Positions 33,201 through 47,200 are shown, numbered from the stretch's first letter. The stretch is DNA of 64,000 nt from Ricordea florida (GCA_949710005.1 OX453285.1:7774632-7838631), one strand, 5' to 3'. Notes: generated from the sequence alone by a model not told the origin. Numbers and translations are program-made.

Positions 33201-36200
33201 CCTCAAGAAACAATATCTTGGGATCTTCCGGGTCTTAGAAATTGCTTGAAACGGGATGCATCGAGTATTTTGGTATTATTTCTATCCTTGCAGGAGCCCA
33301 TTACCCCGATCCTGGGCTCCTGATCCTTATCAGTGTTTTGTTTACATGCGTGCCGACAATTATATTTTTATCGCCTTGAACTAATTATGCGGCGCTATGA
33401 ATTGAACAGATCACCAAAACATTTATTTATCTCAGGTTCTACTTAGTCTAAAAAATCACTTGAAACGGGAATATACTCCACAACGTAAGGTAGTGCTAGC
33501 TAGGAATATTTCGCTGATGCGTTGAGTATTCTTACATTATTTTTTTATCACAGACAATGTTAGGTTTGCACTGCACGTGTGTCGATTGACGTCAGCATCG
33601 TGTTTCAGTTTAGCTCCACCTCGTTCCCAGGGTTCTCTCCTACTCGTGGGCCGAGTGGGAGAGGACCCTGGGAACAAGGTTGAGTTTAGCTTTGTGTTTT
33701 ACACAATAAAATTGTTTCATATAAGCAGAAACGCATTCAAAATGTCTTAAGAGCAGCAAAAAAGTGTTTTTCTTATCTTGAAACCTTATAAAACAAGCTT
33801 AAAATTGCTCAGAAAAAAATCGCACAATCTTCATTATTTATCGCATAATTGGCCTCTGTAATCGCATAATCTGCCCTGCAAATTTCGCATAATTTGCATT
33901 TTTTTATCGCATCCTATCAGAAGGCCTGGTATTAGGAACTCTAGTAGTAAAAAGCCTCTGACTGCCATAATATTACCATACTCTTATCAAGTCATTTCAA
34001 ACATTGCTTAGTGGTATGTCAATTATTTATCCATATTTTGTATATTACACCAAATGCATATGCCTTGATGATATACATGTGCATGCATGCTTTTTATGTA
34101 TGGCAAAGTACTCTAAATCCTGAAAATCCTGAAATCCTATGTCTAACCAAAACTGGATTTTATTGAAGTAGAACAAAGCGCAGCAGTACAAAATATTTAT
34201 TTATAAGAAAAATTATATTTATGGCTTTGTTGATAATGGAATGAGAGTTGTTTTATTTCTTGTTGGAGATAAGTACCACAGATCAGAATCAAGACAAAAA
34301 ATTAAATTTTGCTGAAACTGAACACTCAAAGAGCTTGTAAATCACTTGCCTGCAGCTCGTGATTTTACAAGCTCTTCTTGTGGTAAAGCCATAGAAACTG
34401 GGGTTTATTGCTTAAAGACTCCTTGTGGAAAGCGTTTGTTATTGTTATGGTAAACAGAAACCCAGCCTTGAGTAGTGCGAAGTCAGGAAAAGTAAGAAAA
34501 AATTTCATTGAAGTCCAGACATTTTGACAACTAAGAGAATCATGATCTCAAAAACAAAAAATATCGCTTACTGTAGTACAAGTACACGGTAAGGCACGAT
34601 AAGATCGCGCTTGAATCTTACACACAAGAAAACCACGGACACTTAATGTAATAAAACTTCTGTAAATTTGCTGTCGGTCAACAATGAATTAATGTTTTCT
34701 TGCTTCTCCACTGTTCCTGGACAGATTGCCACAAATATATCGTGTTCAAATCCTCTGTCCTGCGAGGTCTTCCACAAGGCTTTTTGGACGCCATTGCAAA
34801 TATCTCGATGACATACTGGTATTTGTTAATGACAAAATTGCCTTGAAAAAGAAGCGATTTTGAACAAAATAATCGCCCTCGCGAAAAGAACCATATTGAT
34901 ATTGTTGATGAAGAGTGATAGCTAATTGAAAATCAAGTTAGATCGCCCAGATTGTCAGATCATTACGAAATTCAAGTCAAGGCGTGCAATGCATACCAGT
35001 CAACAGAGAGTCTTAAAATAATTATAATTTTTCACTAGCAAAAATGTTGTATTGTTGTGGATTGTACACAAAAATAAGCAGTAATTTATTTATGATTAAA
35101 ACAACACTCATTGCAGCTTAGGTCGACAGTATTGCGTGGTCATTTTAATAGCCACTTTGTAACTTCTGTTGCCATACTATTCATCAGGACACAGAAAAGA
35201 TCCTGGAGTTCCCAATTTGCTTCCATTCAAAGAAGAAATTCTAAAAGAAGCTGAACAAAGGAAAATTAAGGTTTGTTAATAAAATATTACTACTGCTGAA
35301 CATACAGCATGTACAGTACTTAGCATTTCATAGTGTGGATATTCATTAAATTCAGAACAAATACATGTACAAGTTAGTATAACAGAGTTTTTCATTGTAT
35401 GTGGTGTGGCTTTCAGCACCTTTTTAGGGATAACATTGCTTGACTGTTGCAAAAATAATTATTATACTGTTGAAAACCTTTTCTCATTAGTTTAAAAACC
35501 GACATGAACAAGATTCTCTTTAGGCACAGCCACATCATGCCTTTGCACTGAATACTGTAACTTTTGTTATCTTCACTGAAGTTGATCCACTGTAGGGCCA
35601 TTTTACGATGTATATGATGGGTACAAGAAATTGGGATAATCCAACGAATTGATAAAGTATGTTATACCACCATAAGGTTAAAGGGAGGTGGTATAACTTT
35701 ACTTTACAGTGGTATAACTTACTTTATCAGTTCGTTTGATTATCCGACTTTCTTGTGTTTCAATTCCCCACCGACGCAGCACCAGTTTCTTTAGAAACTA
35801 TCCTCACAATATATGATGGGTAATCTGAAGTTTGTGGGCTGGGGTTTTGTGGTTTCCACTGCAGCTGCTATTACCGTACAGTATTAATTTTGTCACATTA
35901 TTGCTTTACAGCAGAAAGAGGCAAATCAGAGAAGAAAGCAAAACAGGCAGAAACAACTTGATAGGAAAAGAAATTTAGAAAGTCTACAAAAAGATGCACA
36001 GAAAAGAGGAAACGAATTTGAGCAAAAGGTAAGCATTGCATGAGGCTGCATTTTTAATGGTGGTTTTGAGCTTCGTTGACACAGTTAACACTGTGAGCCA
36101 GCATGGAAGCAGTCTTATACTGTATCAGGGTGTTCATTAGGCATCAGAGATCAGAGAATTCTTTGGCTACTATGATGAATTCTCTGACTACTATGATGAA

Positions 36201-38812
36201 TTCTCTGGCTACTATGATGAATTCACTGGCTACTATGATGAATTCTCTGGCTACTGTAATGAATTCTCTGGCTACTATGATGAATTCTCTGACTACTATG
36301 ATGAATTCTCTGACTACTATGATGAATTCTCTGACTACTATGATGAATTCTCTGACTACTATGATGAATTCTCTGGCTACTATGATGAATTCTCCGGCTA
36401 CTATGATGAATTCTCTGGCTACTATGATGAATTCTCTGACTACTATGATGAATTCTGTGGCTACTATGATGAATTCTCTGGCTACTGTGATGAATTCTCT
36501 GGCTACTATGATAAATTCTCTGGCTACTATGATGAATTCACTGGCTACTATGATGAATTCTCTGGCTACTATGATGAATTCTCTGGCGACTGCGAAGAAT
36601 TCTCTGACTACTATGATGAATTCTCTGGCTACTATGATGAATTCACTGGCTACTACGATGAATTCTCCGGTCAAATTTAGATTGCTTGAGCTGGTTTTAA
36701 ATTCAGACATGGAGCGCATTCAAAATATTCTCCTGTTACTTTACACAATTTTCCTGCTGCTACAATTCTTATTGAAAACCCTGTGTATGTAAAAACAAAC
36801 AAAAATATTTCAAGAGCAAAAACAGTGGTTGGACTTTCTAAGACCATTTATTAGTCGGGCAACCGACTATAGGTTTACACTCGAGTTTCATCGCAAATCG
36901 CAGTCACGTGCAATGGGGAATACCGCAGACACGTAATACAGGCGCAACCGTCTTTCTACGATGTCGAAGTCGATGGCGAATATGTCGAAAACAAATGGTG
37001 TCATCTTTTCTACGCTCAAACATACAGACCCACACACCGTTCGCGGTAGACCCACTCTAAAAGATGGCTTGTGTAATGAGCGTATATTTCGAAACGGGTC
37101 GTTCCGCGAACTGAAAATAGCAAAAGAATCAAATGATGTAGCGAATGTCTCACTAGAATCAAACCACAAATCAAACGAGTTTCTAGTGAACAGAAAATGT
37201 GGACAGAGTGACAGAAGAGCATTTGCTGATAAAGATAAGGTGCCTCGCGATGAAACTCAAGGAAACGACAACAAAGATGCCACGTTGGAAACCAGGACCT
37301 TGGTACCCTTAGCATTTCTTTTTTGGACCACTCCGCACCATAAGTTGTCGACACTCATAACAGCACGTCTACCTGTTGCCCGACTTACGATCTTAGATCG
37401 TCTTGTTGAAAGAATAATGGCTGTACAATAAAAGTAAATTGCTGGAAATCACTATAAGGGTCTTGTTTTTCCGTTTGTACACGTTATGCTGAGTGGGTGT
37501 TAGTATTCTATGGTATTTTATTTATTATAAACGCTTATTTAAAATTTAAATATGGTAGGCCATGTGCCACCCAAGATGGTGGCTGATGGAAAAACTATTC
37601 ATCTTAGTTTGAACTAAATTTACGCTTTCGTGTTGATCATGAATGCTTTGAAAACATCATAAAAAGCAGGCTTCCTTTTCTCCATCAGACACAGAACTGT
37701 GAGCGCCATGCTTTTGAAGAGTGTTTTGATTAACGGTGACCTCTGACTTCATTTGTCCGTCTTCGCGGTGTGCCAACAGCAGCACTTGGTTTTTGTTGTT
37801 CCTGGAAGTTCTGATCACTCGATAGAGACGTGTTTTTTTTTTGTAAGGTGTTTTGATCAAAGTCAGTTAAGTTCATTTACAGATCAAAATTGAAAACTTT
37901 TTTAGTTGTAGTACTAACAACTTGAACTGCAGTTGTTAACAACTAGCTACAGTAAAGCTTTTAATTGCTCTTTAGAGCAAGTAAAGGCTTTACTGTAGCT
38001 AGTTGTTAACAGAAATCGTGTCCTTTTGGACACGATGGTTGCATGGCTCGAAATTTAAAATTGTATTGAAATGTCTAAACAGTTTTGTCCAGGGTTGTAG
38101 CCCTTCCAAGCCAATCTTTAAATTCTGGTCAAAATAAATATATTTTTGTTTTACTTTCACTCCTTACCCCCTGGGCGACTCCCTTTCTGTGGCACTAGAC
38201 ATAAGACATACTTGCTGTTGCTCTCATGATGCTCTACACTGTGTCCTTTACCTCACCTTAGGAGGCACTGAAAGCAAACTCGAAAGCTGATGCATCTGGT
38301 GGTGGCAGGTTAGGTGAGGCTATATACATACCTCTTAATAACCGAGTTGGAGGTCTGTACTGTAAGTTATAGACCAATGTTTTCCTTGCGAATTTATGGC
38401 CCAAACACGAAGCGCGCGTGCAATAAATCTGAGCTGAAAAAACAAGGATCCGTAACTTGTAGTACGGACCAAGAAGACGAGGTTCGTGATATAGTTATTA
38501 TATCTCAAAACAAACTTTTGAATCTAGCGGGCCATACAGTGCAGTACAGCCCGCTAAATTGACTAATCGCAGTGCACATACTGAGAGATGTAATAAACTG
38601 CATTTAGAAAACAGTCCTAAGAAAATACGTGCGCTGATTCAGTGATTGGTTAGAATTCGTGTTTCTATAACTCGATAGAAACACAGAACTAGCACGAGCT
38701 GTTGACGTAATGATGACGCGACTAAAGAGAATTTACATTCTGGTCATCAAAATTAGAAAGTTGTTTTCCTTTTTTTCGTCGCGGTGTTTCCTAAAAGAAA
38801 TAGAAAACATGA

Positions 38813-38844
<32 letters not shown>

Positions 38845-38865
38845 TGTGAAAGTTTGGGAAAACTC

Positions 38866-38896
<31 letters not shown>

Positions 38897-38897
38897 C

Positions 38898-38928
<31 letters not shown>

Positions 38929-40482
38929 TTTCCACTCGTGTTTCTATAACTCGATAGAAACACGGTATATGTTTTCTATTTCTTAAATAATGCACTGCTG
39001 TACGGTACATGTATGTGCAGTAAAGTTGAACCTTGCTATCTTGAACTCAGACCCATTTTCTGTGGGTTTGCCCTTGTTCCTTCAATTATTATCGGCTTTC
39101 TCGAACTTGGCTATCTAAAACTCCCCGCTATCTTAGACTACTTTTAGATAGGCTTGGCCACCATAAATGGCATAGTTGATAGAGAAGCAACAGAAAGTGT
39201 CAGAACACAACTGAAACCTTAATTACACTATGAATTTGTAGATAGTTTGTCCATTAAAGATCGAGTTGTTGTCCTGCTGCATCAGTTAAATAAAATGCAT
39301 TTTTCTGCAATAAAATTTTATGTATATGTTGTGGTTCAATTTTATCCAGGTTGGTTCCAATTTTATTTTCCTTTGTTTCAAACTCATTATCATCAAATTA
39401 CCATAACCAAAACAAAGCAAAACCAAATTTGAACCTAGGATAAAATTGAACCACAACATAATATACATGTAAGTGCTACCAAAATTTAATGTGAGACAGT
39501 AGATACTGTATAAAAATAATGTTAATGATTAGTAGATTTAATTAAATTTGACCAGGATCCATTTATCTTGAACCCCAGCTTTCTCAAATTATAGAAATTG
39601 GGATAATGAAACGAATTGATAAAGTAAGTTATACCACTGTAAGGTAAAAGGGAGGTGCCGACGTTACGAGCGTTAGCCCTTCGTCTATTTAACCATTTTT
39701 TGCGGATTATTCTCTTATCACAGAGGGCTCATTAAAGGCTTATTACAAAGAATTCAAGAAGGTCAGTACATTATTCCCATGGAATTGAAAAAGTCTGAGT
39801 GCATTTACTAACCTTGTACTTCAGGATTAACAAGTAGCAGAGGGATGCAGCGTGGCCGAGTGGGTAGGGTTTCGGACTTGCAATCAGCGATTCTGGTCAC
39901 AGGGTGTTCATTGGGCATCGGAGATCCGAGAATTCTCCGGCTACTATGAAGAATTCTCCGGCTACTTCGAAGAATTATCCGGCTACTACGAAGAGTTCTC
40001 CGGCTACTACGAAGAATTCTCTGGCTACTACGAAGAATTCTCCGGCTACTACGAAGAATTTTCCGGCTACTATGAAGAATTCTGCGGCTACTACGAAAAA
40101 TTCTCCGGCTACTACGAAGAATTCTCCGGCTACTACGAAGAATTCTCCGGCTACTACAAAGAATTCTCCGGCTACTACGAAGAATTCTCTGGCTACTACA
40201 AAGAATTCTAACGGTCAAATTTATATGGCCTGAGCTAGTTTTAAGTTCAGACATGGAGCTCTTTCAGATATTCTCCTGTTACTTTGCACAATTCTCCTGC
40301 TGCTGCAATTCTTATTGAAAACCCTGTGGTCATCCAGGGTCCGCTTTCAGTCTTGTAAACAAGCAGAAAATATAACCGTATATGTAAATATACAATATAT
40401 GTAAATATGTAAATAACCCGCTCCAAAGGACTATATACCAGGCTGAACATCCTAGTTTAGCCTGAGTCTACAAGGAATGGAC

Positions 40483-40574
<92 letters not shown>

Positions 40575-41158
40575 CTTTATTCAATACTCATTAAAAAGAA
40601 CAGTGCTTCGCTTAAAAGGAATTACAACGAAATTTGCACCTTGGATATCTGTTAGAAAGAAAAGATCATAATATCTCAATATTTCTTGAAATATAATCCA
40701 CGACATTGTTTCTCTACTAATTATTATTACTATTATCTTTAGCAATTACTACCGATATTAAACATCTTTTTTTCTCTTTTAAATCTGGCACGATAAGAAT
40801 ATTCAAAATAGTAAAAAAGAATTCATTATTTACAAGTCATTTCATTCAAAAACACTAAAATCAAAATCTATCGTCCTGAAAGTCTTCTTTCGATGTCAAA
40901 ATCCATCTCTTTTAGGTTGAGATTTACTCTCCTCAATGAACGCGATCCCCTTAAACACAAGAGGGATGTTCTCAGAATGGCAAATGAGATTTTGGTTCTA
41001 ATTCAAGACATCGTAGTCGAATAATCCTCGCCTTTCTTGACTGACAGGTGTTCCGCTAAACGCTTGTGATAGACTTGACATTTAGGTGCCATGCCACCTG
41101 TAGTGGTGAACACCAGCGGCGTGAACGTGGCTTGTTCCACCTCCATAAATTATTATTA

Positions 41159-41201
<43 letters not shown>

Positions 41202-44200
41202 GTTCATTTCTATAGCGCTCACATCCACTAATTGCCCGAGGCGCTTTACAAAACTAAAATTAAAAATTAAAATTAAGAATAAGAAAAACTAGAATTACCA
41301 GAATTAAAAGTTAAAAATATGATAAAGAGTTGCGCTTAATAAATTTAGTAAAAAAGAAAGTCTTGAGCTTTTTCTTGAAAAATGAAACTGTACTAGATTG
41401 ACGTATTTCTAAAGGTACCGTGTTCCAAATCTTCGGAACGCATACAGAAAAAGCTCTATCACGATATGTTTTAGTTTTACACGTTGGCTGCATTAGCAGG
41501 TCTTGAAAGTTCGAGCGAAGAGATCTAGTTGATTTCAGACGATGGAAGAGTTCTGTTAGATATTGTGGGCAAAGACCATTGAATGATTTTTCAATCTCTA
41601 AATTGTAGGTAGTCAAATGCAATATTATTTTATTCTACACTGTAGTGCCAACTACGTTGACATTTGAATAAAGTGAGTCCTATTATGCATTTGTAAAGGT
41701 AATCATACGGTTTCGAGTTTAATTTGGAATTAATTTGCGCGAGTGAGTTTCTTAAGAAGCAGAAATTGCACGAGCCGCATCGGTGAGTACAATTTCAGCT
41801 TTTTGAAAAACTCACAAGTGCAAATTAATTCCAAATTGAACGAGAAAAACCGTATGATTACTTATTAATAGTATAAACATGAAAAAATTCGCCTGAAGGA
41901 AGTGCCGGAAGATCTCATTGCGGACAGGAAGTGAGCATTTGACGCGGATTTGACACTTTATTTACTGATTGGCTGATGAAGATCAGCTGATAACGCTACG
42001 AACTCAAAGCGGTTCGTTTAAAAATATTTGCTCATGGAAATCGTCGAAAAAAAAATCGTCGATGTGTAATTTGCATTGGTGTTACACTTTTTGCACTGGT
42101 GTTGCACTTTTTTGCACTGGTGTTGCACTTTTTTGCACGGGTGTTGCACTTTTTTGCACTGGTGTGACACTTTTTGCACTGGTGTTACACTTTTTGCACT
42201 GGTGTTGCCCTTTTTGCACTGGTGTTGCACTTTTTGCACTGGTGTTGCACGTTTTGCACTGGTGTTGCACTTTTTTGCACTGGTGTTACACTTGAACGAC
42301 ACTGCTCTCAGCCAATCAGAATCGAGTAATTTTTTCATGTATATTATTAGTGCCATAATGATTGTAGTTCTGTTAAATGAATTGCTTATTTTTCCATCTT
42401 CCTTAACCGTAAGATTAGAAGTGTATTGCTAATTAGTACATACCACACAAGTGAATAGTGCATTTCGCGAGTTCTGATTGGTTTACTTGGAGGTGATTAG
42501 CAAATTACCATTCAGCTCCAAGCAGCCGAAGAGAAACAAAACGCCCTCCCGTTTCGGTTTCCGAAGAAGAAATTATTTGAATAATCGCTAGTTAATTAGC
42601 TTGTTTGGTATATACTAAAAAAGTTATTCACCTCAGTGTCGATGAAAGTGGTGGATATGTGCCTCGCCGCTTCGCGGCTTGGTAAATATCCACCACTATT
42701 CACCTTCACTTCGATAAATAATTGTTAATTATTGTATTGATCACCTCTATCATTATGGTCTTTTCTCTTTAGGTTGTCGATGCAGGGGATGTCATATTGG
42801 AAGTCTTAGATGCACGGGATCCCATGGGCTGCCGGTGTCTGCAGGCGAGTTATACTGTACAGCTGTTTATGTACAACACAAGCTACAGGTTTACATGCAC
42901 AGTGTAAGCATGCACAGTTAGGCACACCAAATGAACCCTGTTGTGCCAGATGCGGAACTGTTCACAGTTAAGTTCACCCCCCCCTTCCCCCTCTCTCTCT
43001 CTCTCTCTTAAGTAATATTGTGGGGGCAGTGAAGCTTAGAATAAAACAAGACGCTCTCAGTGCGCGCACTTGTGCCTTGTGCCTACTCGTGATTAAACAA
43101 ATCGGACTCCCGCTACGCGGTCGTCCGATTTTGTTAATCACTCGTGTGATTACAGACCGAATTGGACTCCACTCAGGGTCTGTTGTTTCCGAGATAATGG
43201 TTACATGAATGACTGTGTAATATCTCATGTAATTTTGCAACTTTTAACACAGGTAGCTCTTACACTGTCGTGCAGAGTGCATCCTTCCCTTAATTAAAAT
43301 ATTTTATTATATAGACACGAGTGTTTTACTGGAAAATATACCACTCGTAAAATTCATAAAAATTACATCCGGGACCCGAGTGGTTTATTTTCCATAATCT
43401 CATACGTGAGTTTATCGATGACGTAATTTCGGTAATTTCCCACCGAAATTCTTTTTGTCTATATAATATAAAGAACATTACACGGCGGCTTGAAGATATG
43501 AATTTATTTTCTCGTGGCAAAAACAATATTTTACTCACTCGCTGCGCTCGTTCGTAAAATATTGTTTTGCCACTCGAAAATAAAATTCATATCTTCGCGC
43601 CACCGTGTAATATGCTCTATGTAAATTTCTAGTCTGCAGTTTCGTACATGCATTTACATGTTCACTTACTTGAATGCAATTTCTGATTTCTTTTTCCAGG
43701 TTGAACAATCAGTGCTGTCATCTGGGATAAACAAGAAATTGGTCCTTGTTCTTAACAAAATTGGTAAGCTATTTGGCCTGCCTCGAATAGCCTTGCTAAC
43801 TGCAGGCCAGTCCCAATGTATCTTTTGTTATATATTTAAATAAAGTTGTTGTTGTTGTTGTTGTTATTTGGACCATCACTATGTAGTACCTCAGTGTAAT
43901 TGATCGCAGTTTGTCCTGGCAGTGGCTTTGGTTGACAGAAGAAATGCACGTACCTCTGAGCTCTAGAAGTAGAAATAGAATGTGTAACACTTACAGCAAA
44001 CCAATAGGCCTTATTCGTATTCCCGGACTAGCCTGGGACAAGTATTTTTTTCGCGCGAAAGTGCACGAAAGCGAGGCTCATGCGGGGGAAAATGAAAAAA
44101 ACTCTTTGACACAACTGGAAAAATCAGGCGAAAGTCTCCTTGGTTTGCAGTATTTGAAGTTGAAATCATGGTTAAACATAATTGCTGTGCTTATGCGTGC

Positions 44201-47200
44201 TCCAACAGCACTGAAAAACAAAAAAACCGTCTGAAATATCCAGAACTCAAGGAAATAACATTTCACGCTTTTCCTATGGGCGACCGAAAGAAGACTTACG
44301 CACCCGAAATGAATGAAAGCGAGAGAAGAAAAAGGTGGATAGCTGCTTGTCGTTTGAGCAGTTTAAATGTCACAAGACATACACGAATTTGTTCAGCACA
44401 CTTCGAAGGTGGATTAGGACCCACAAAGCTTAATCCGGTCCCAACAATTTTCAGTTTTCCGACTCATTTGCAGCCCAAAACCCAACGGAAGCGAACAGAT
44501 CCAGAGGAAAGAAGACGAGGAGCTTTGAATTGTTTACAAAACAAAACCAAGACTGCACCAAGGGAAAAAGTAGGTAAAGCAACAAGAACAAGGAAAACCA
44601 AGAACCAGAGGGCCTGTCATCACAACTCCAGGTAACTGCGTGTTCGAGCGACATGGATTTTATTTTATCTGAGGAGAGTGAGATGAAAACTGAACAGGCA
44701 CCTGATCCAAGGTCCCTTGCAGACAAGTGTATCCAAACTGACCTTACTTGTGAAGATATCGGCTGCATGGAAGCAGCCAAGGCTAAACTGGAAAATAAAC
44801 CAGAACTGAAGAGAGAAATGTTTATAGATGACGTGCTGAAAAGCAACAAGTCTGTATGTTTCTACACTGGACTGCCCTCCTATGCCTGTCTTATGATGTT
44901 GTTCTCCTTTCTTAAACCTCTTGCAAATACAATGAAATATTGGGACAACAAGAAAAAGGGACAGAGGGAAACATATCAGGTATCTTAATTTCATTTATTT
45001 TAACATTAATAACGTTCTTGTACAGCAGTCTTGTTATTAATATTTCCTTTCAGTTGGTCTCAAACATTGAAAATTATGGCATAAAATGTTTCAGTTTTGA
45101 TATTAATGGTAATACAACATTCTAATTCTAAAAATTATAAGATTATTGCATAGGAATGTTTGCCTCATCAACTCAACTCTGCACATTTTTACTTCACAGG
45201 AAGATGAACATGTTGGCAAGCCTGGACGAAAGAGGCAGATGTCATTATTTGCTGAATTTGTAATGGTACTTGTGAGACTCAGCCTTGGACTGCTACAGAG
45301 TCACCTGGCTGACATTTTTGCAATTTCTCAAAGTTCAGTTTCCAAGATTTTCACCACTTGGATTAATCTTCTGTATCATGTATTTAAGGAAGTTCTTATA
45401 ATATGGCCTGCAAAGGTTCAAATTCAAAAGCACATGCCCAAGAGCTTTAGTAAGTATCCTCGGACCCGTGTAATTATTGACTGTACAGAGTTCTTCATAG
45501 AGAAGTCCACTCAACCTTCTGCTCAAAAAATTACTTGGAGTGACTACAAGTCACATAACACTTTCAAACTTTTAGTTGGTATTTCACCATCAGGAGCGTT
45601 CACATTTGTCTCTAAACTTTGGTCTGGGGGAGTCTCTGACCGTAATATTACCCAGAAATCTGGACTGATAGACAAGTTGGAGCCTCTAGATGATGTGATG
45701 GCTGATAGAGGATTTAATATTAGAGATATGGTCACAAAGAAAAAGGCCACATTAAACATTCCCCCCTTTGCAAAGGGGAAGTCCCTTTCAACAAAGGCAT
45801 GTACAAAAACCAGGAGAATAGCTGCAGTTCGCATACATGTGGAAAGAGCAATCCAACGGCGTAAGTGTTTCCGAATTTTACGTGGTGTAATACCTATCAC
45901 CCTTGCTGCAGTTGCCGATCACACTGTGTTTGTTTGTGCATCACTGTGTAACTTAATGAAGCCTCTTGTTTCAAAGTAAATGTAGTTTTCAAGTGTCCAA
46001 ATAAATCAATTAATTTTAATCAAACTAAACTGTAGCAATGAACATGTAACCCATTAGCTACTAGGTATGAGTGGAATGGTCATACATTAACACAGGCTCA
46101 GTGTGACAAAAGGTCTGTCTCTAGAAGCTGAGTCTCTACATTATATGTATATCATTAGTTATTATCCATACTGTGTTACACTCTACGAGTCTGGCCATAT
46201 TTAACCTTTGGAAAAGCTAGCTCTGGTAAAATGACTGAGTCAAAAAACAAATCCAGCTTAGCTAGCACTGGAGACCAAAACTCTTGATCAAATAACACTT
46301 TCTCAACATAAATACCACCACCGTGGCCACAAGCAACAAATATCCCCCAGGGATAAGTTGTTGCAAACATTTGTTGATGTAGTTGATAAAAGTATTTATG
46401 ATTTCTATTAAGGGCTATACCATTACTTCGTTTTACACAAATATGCTGTTTCAGTAAAATATCTTGAAGGGTTTCCCCTGCTTTCACCTGAAGAAATTTC
46501 ATTTCAACAACACCTGGGCTAGACTCGGATTGATCATACATAATTCTATCTGGAGAGGCACCAATATGTCCGTGAGTCTTGCTTATGACAAATCCACACT
46601 TTTCCACTCTTACATCAGAATGACCATTCTGTTCCATGTATTTTATTAGTGCCTGTTCAATTTCGTCTTCCTTTTCCAAGCCCTCCTTCATGGCAGTTGT
46701 TAAAGGGACTTGGTTATAACTCAAAACCTCCCTTAAGGCTTTAGTCGGAGACCTGGTTGCTTTCAAGCTTGCGATTCGTTTACAGTGAGAAGCTGTGATT
46801 CTTCCTTTTTCACTAAATCAATTTCATCATCTGTAAACTGAAGTTTTCTTTTTATTGCCTTTCCCCTTTCTTTAATCTCATCCAGACTGGGTGGCAGAGG
46901 TTTCATTGGTGACAGAGAATCTAATGTAAATGTACGAGCAACAGGATTTTCTTCTCTTGTGTCATTTATATTTTCTGGATCAAGCTGATGATTTAGTTGA
47001 CTATTCTCTGGGTCGGGTAACAGGTGCAGTAATACAGCTGAAGGAACAGTTTCAGCCACAAGCCTTCTAAAATTCTCAGCCAAATTTACATTTGCATCAT
47101 ATGAAGTCCTGGGGTCATAAGTATCACACCTGGGTTTCAGTCGCTTCTTTTTGTCCTTGTTCATTGTGGGTTTAGTAAAGTCCATGTCTAATGCTTGTGT

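Noticed and set aside
36103-36792. 229-codon plus-strand and 191-codon minus-strand frames of heptad repeats
   Set aside because: The 21-bp tandem unit keeps several frames open at once, there is no domain, and the same happens at 39808-40254. Minisatellite artefact.
42018-42356. Cys/Thr-rich frames across 42071-42294
   Set aside because: They follow a 19-21-bp minisatellite on both strands and change frame with unit length.
45146-45199. Met at 45146 as start of the transposase C-terminal part
   Set aside because: The codons before 45200 are intronic. The acceptor TTCACAG at 45199 joins in phase 0 to the exon ending 44979.
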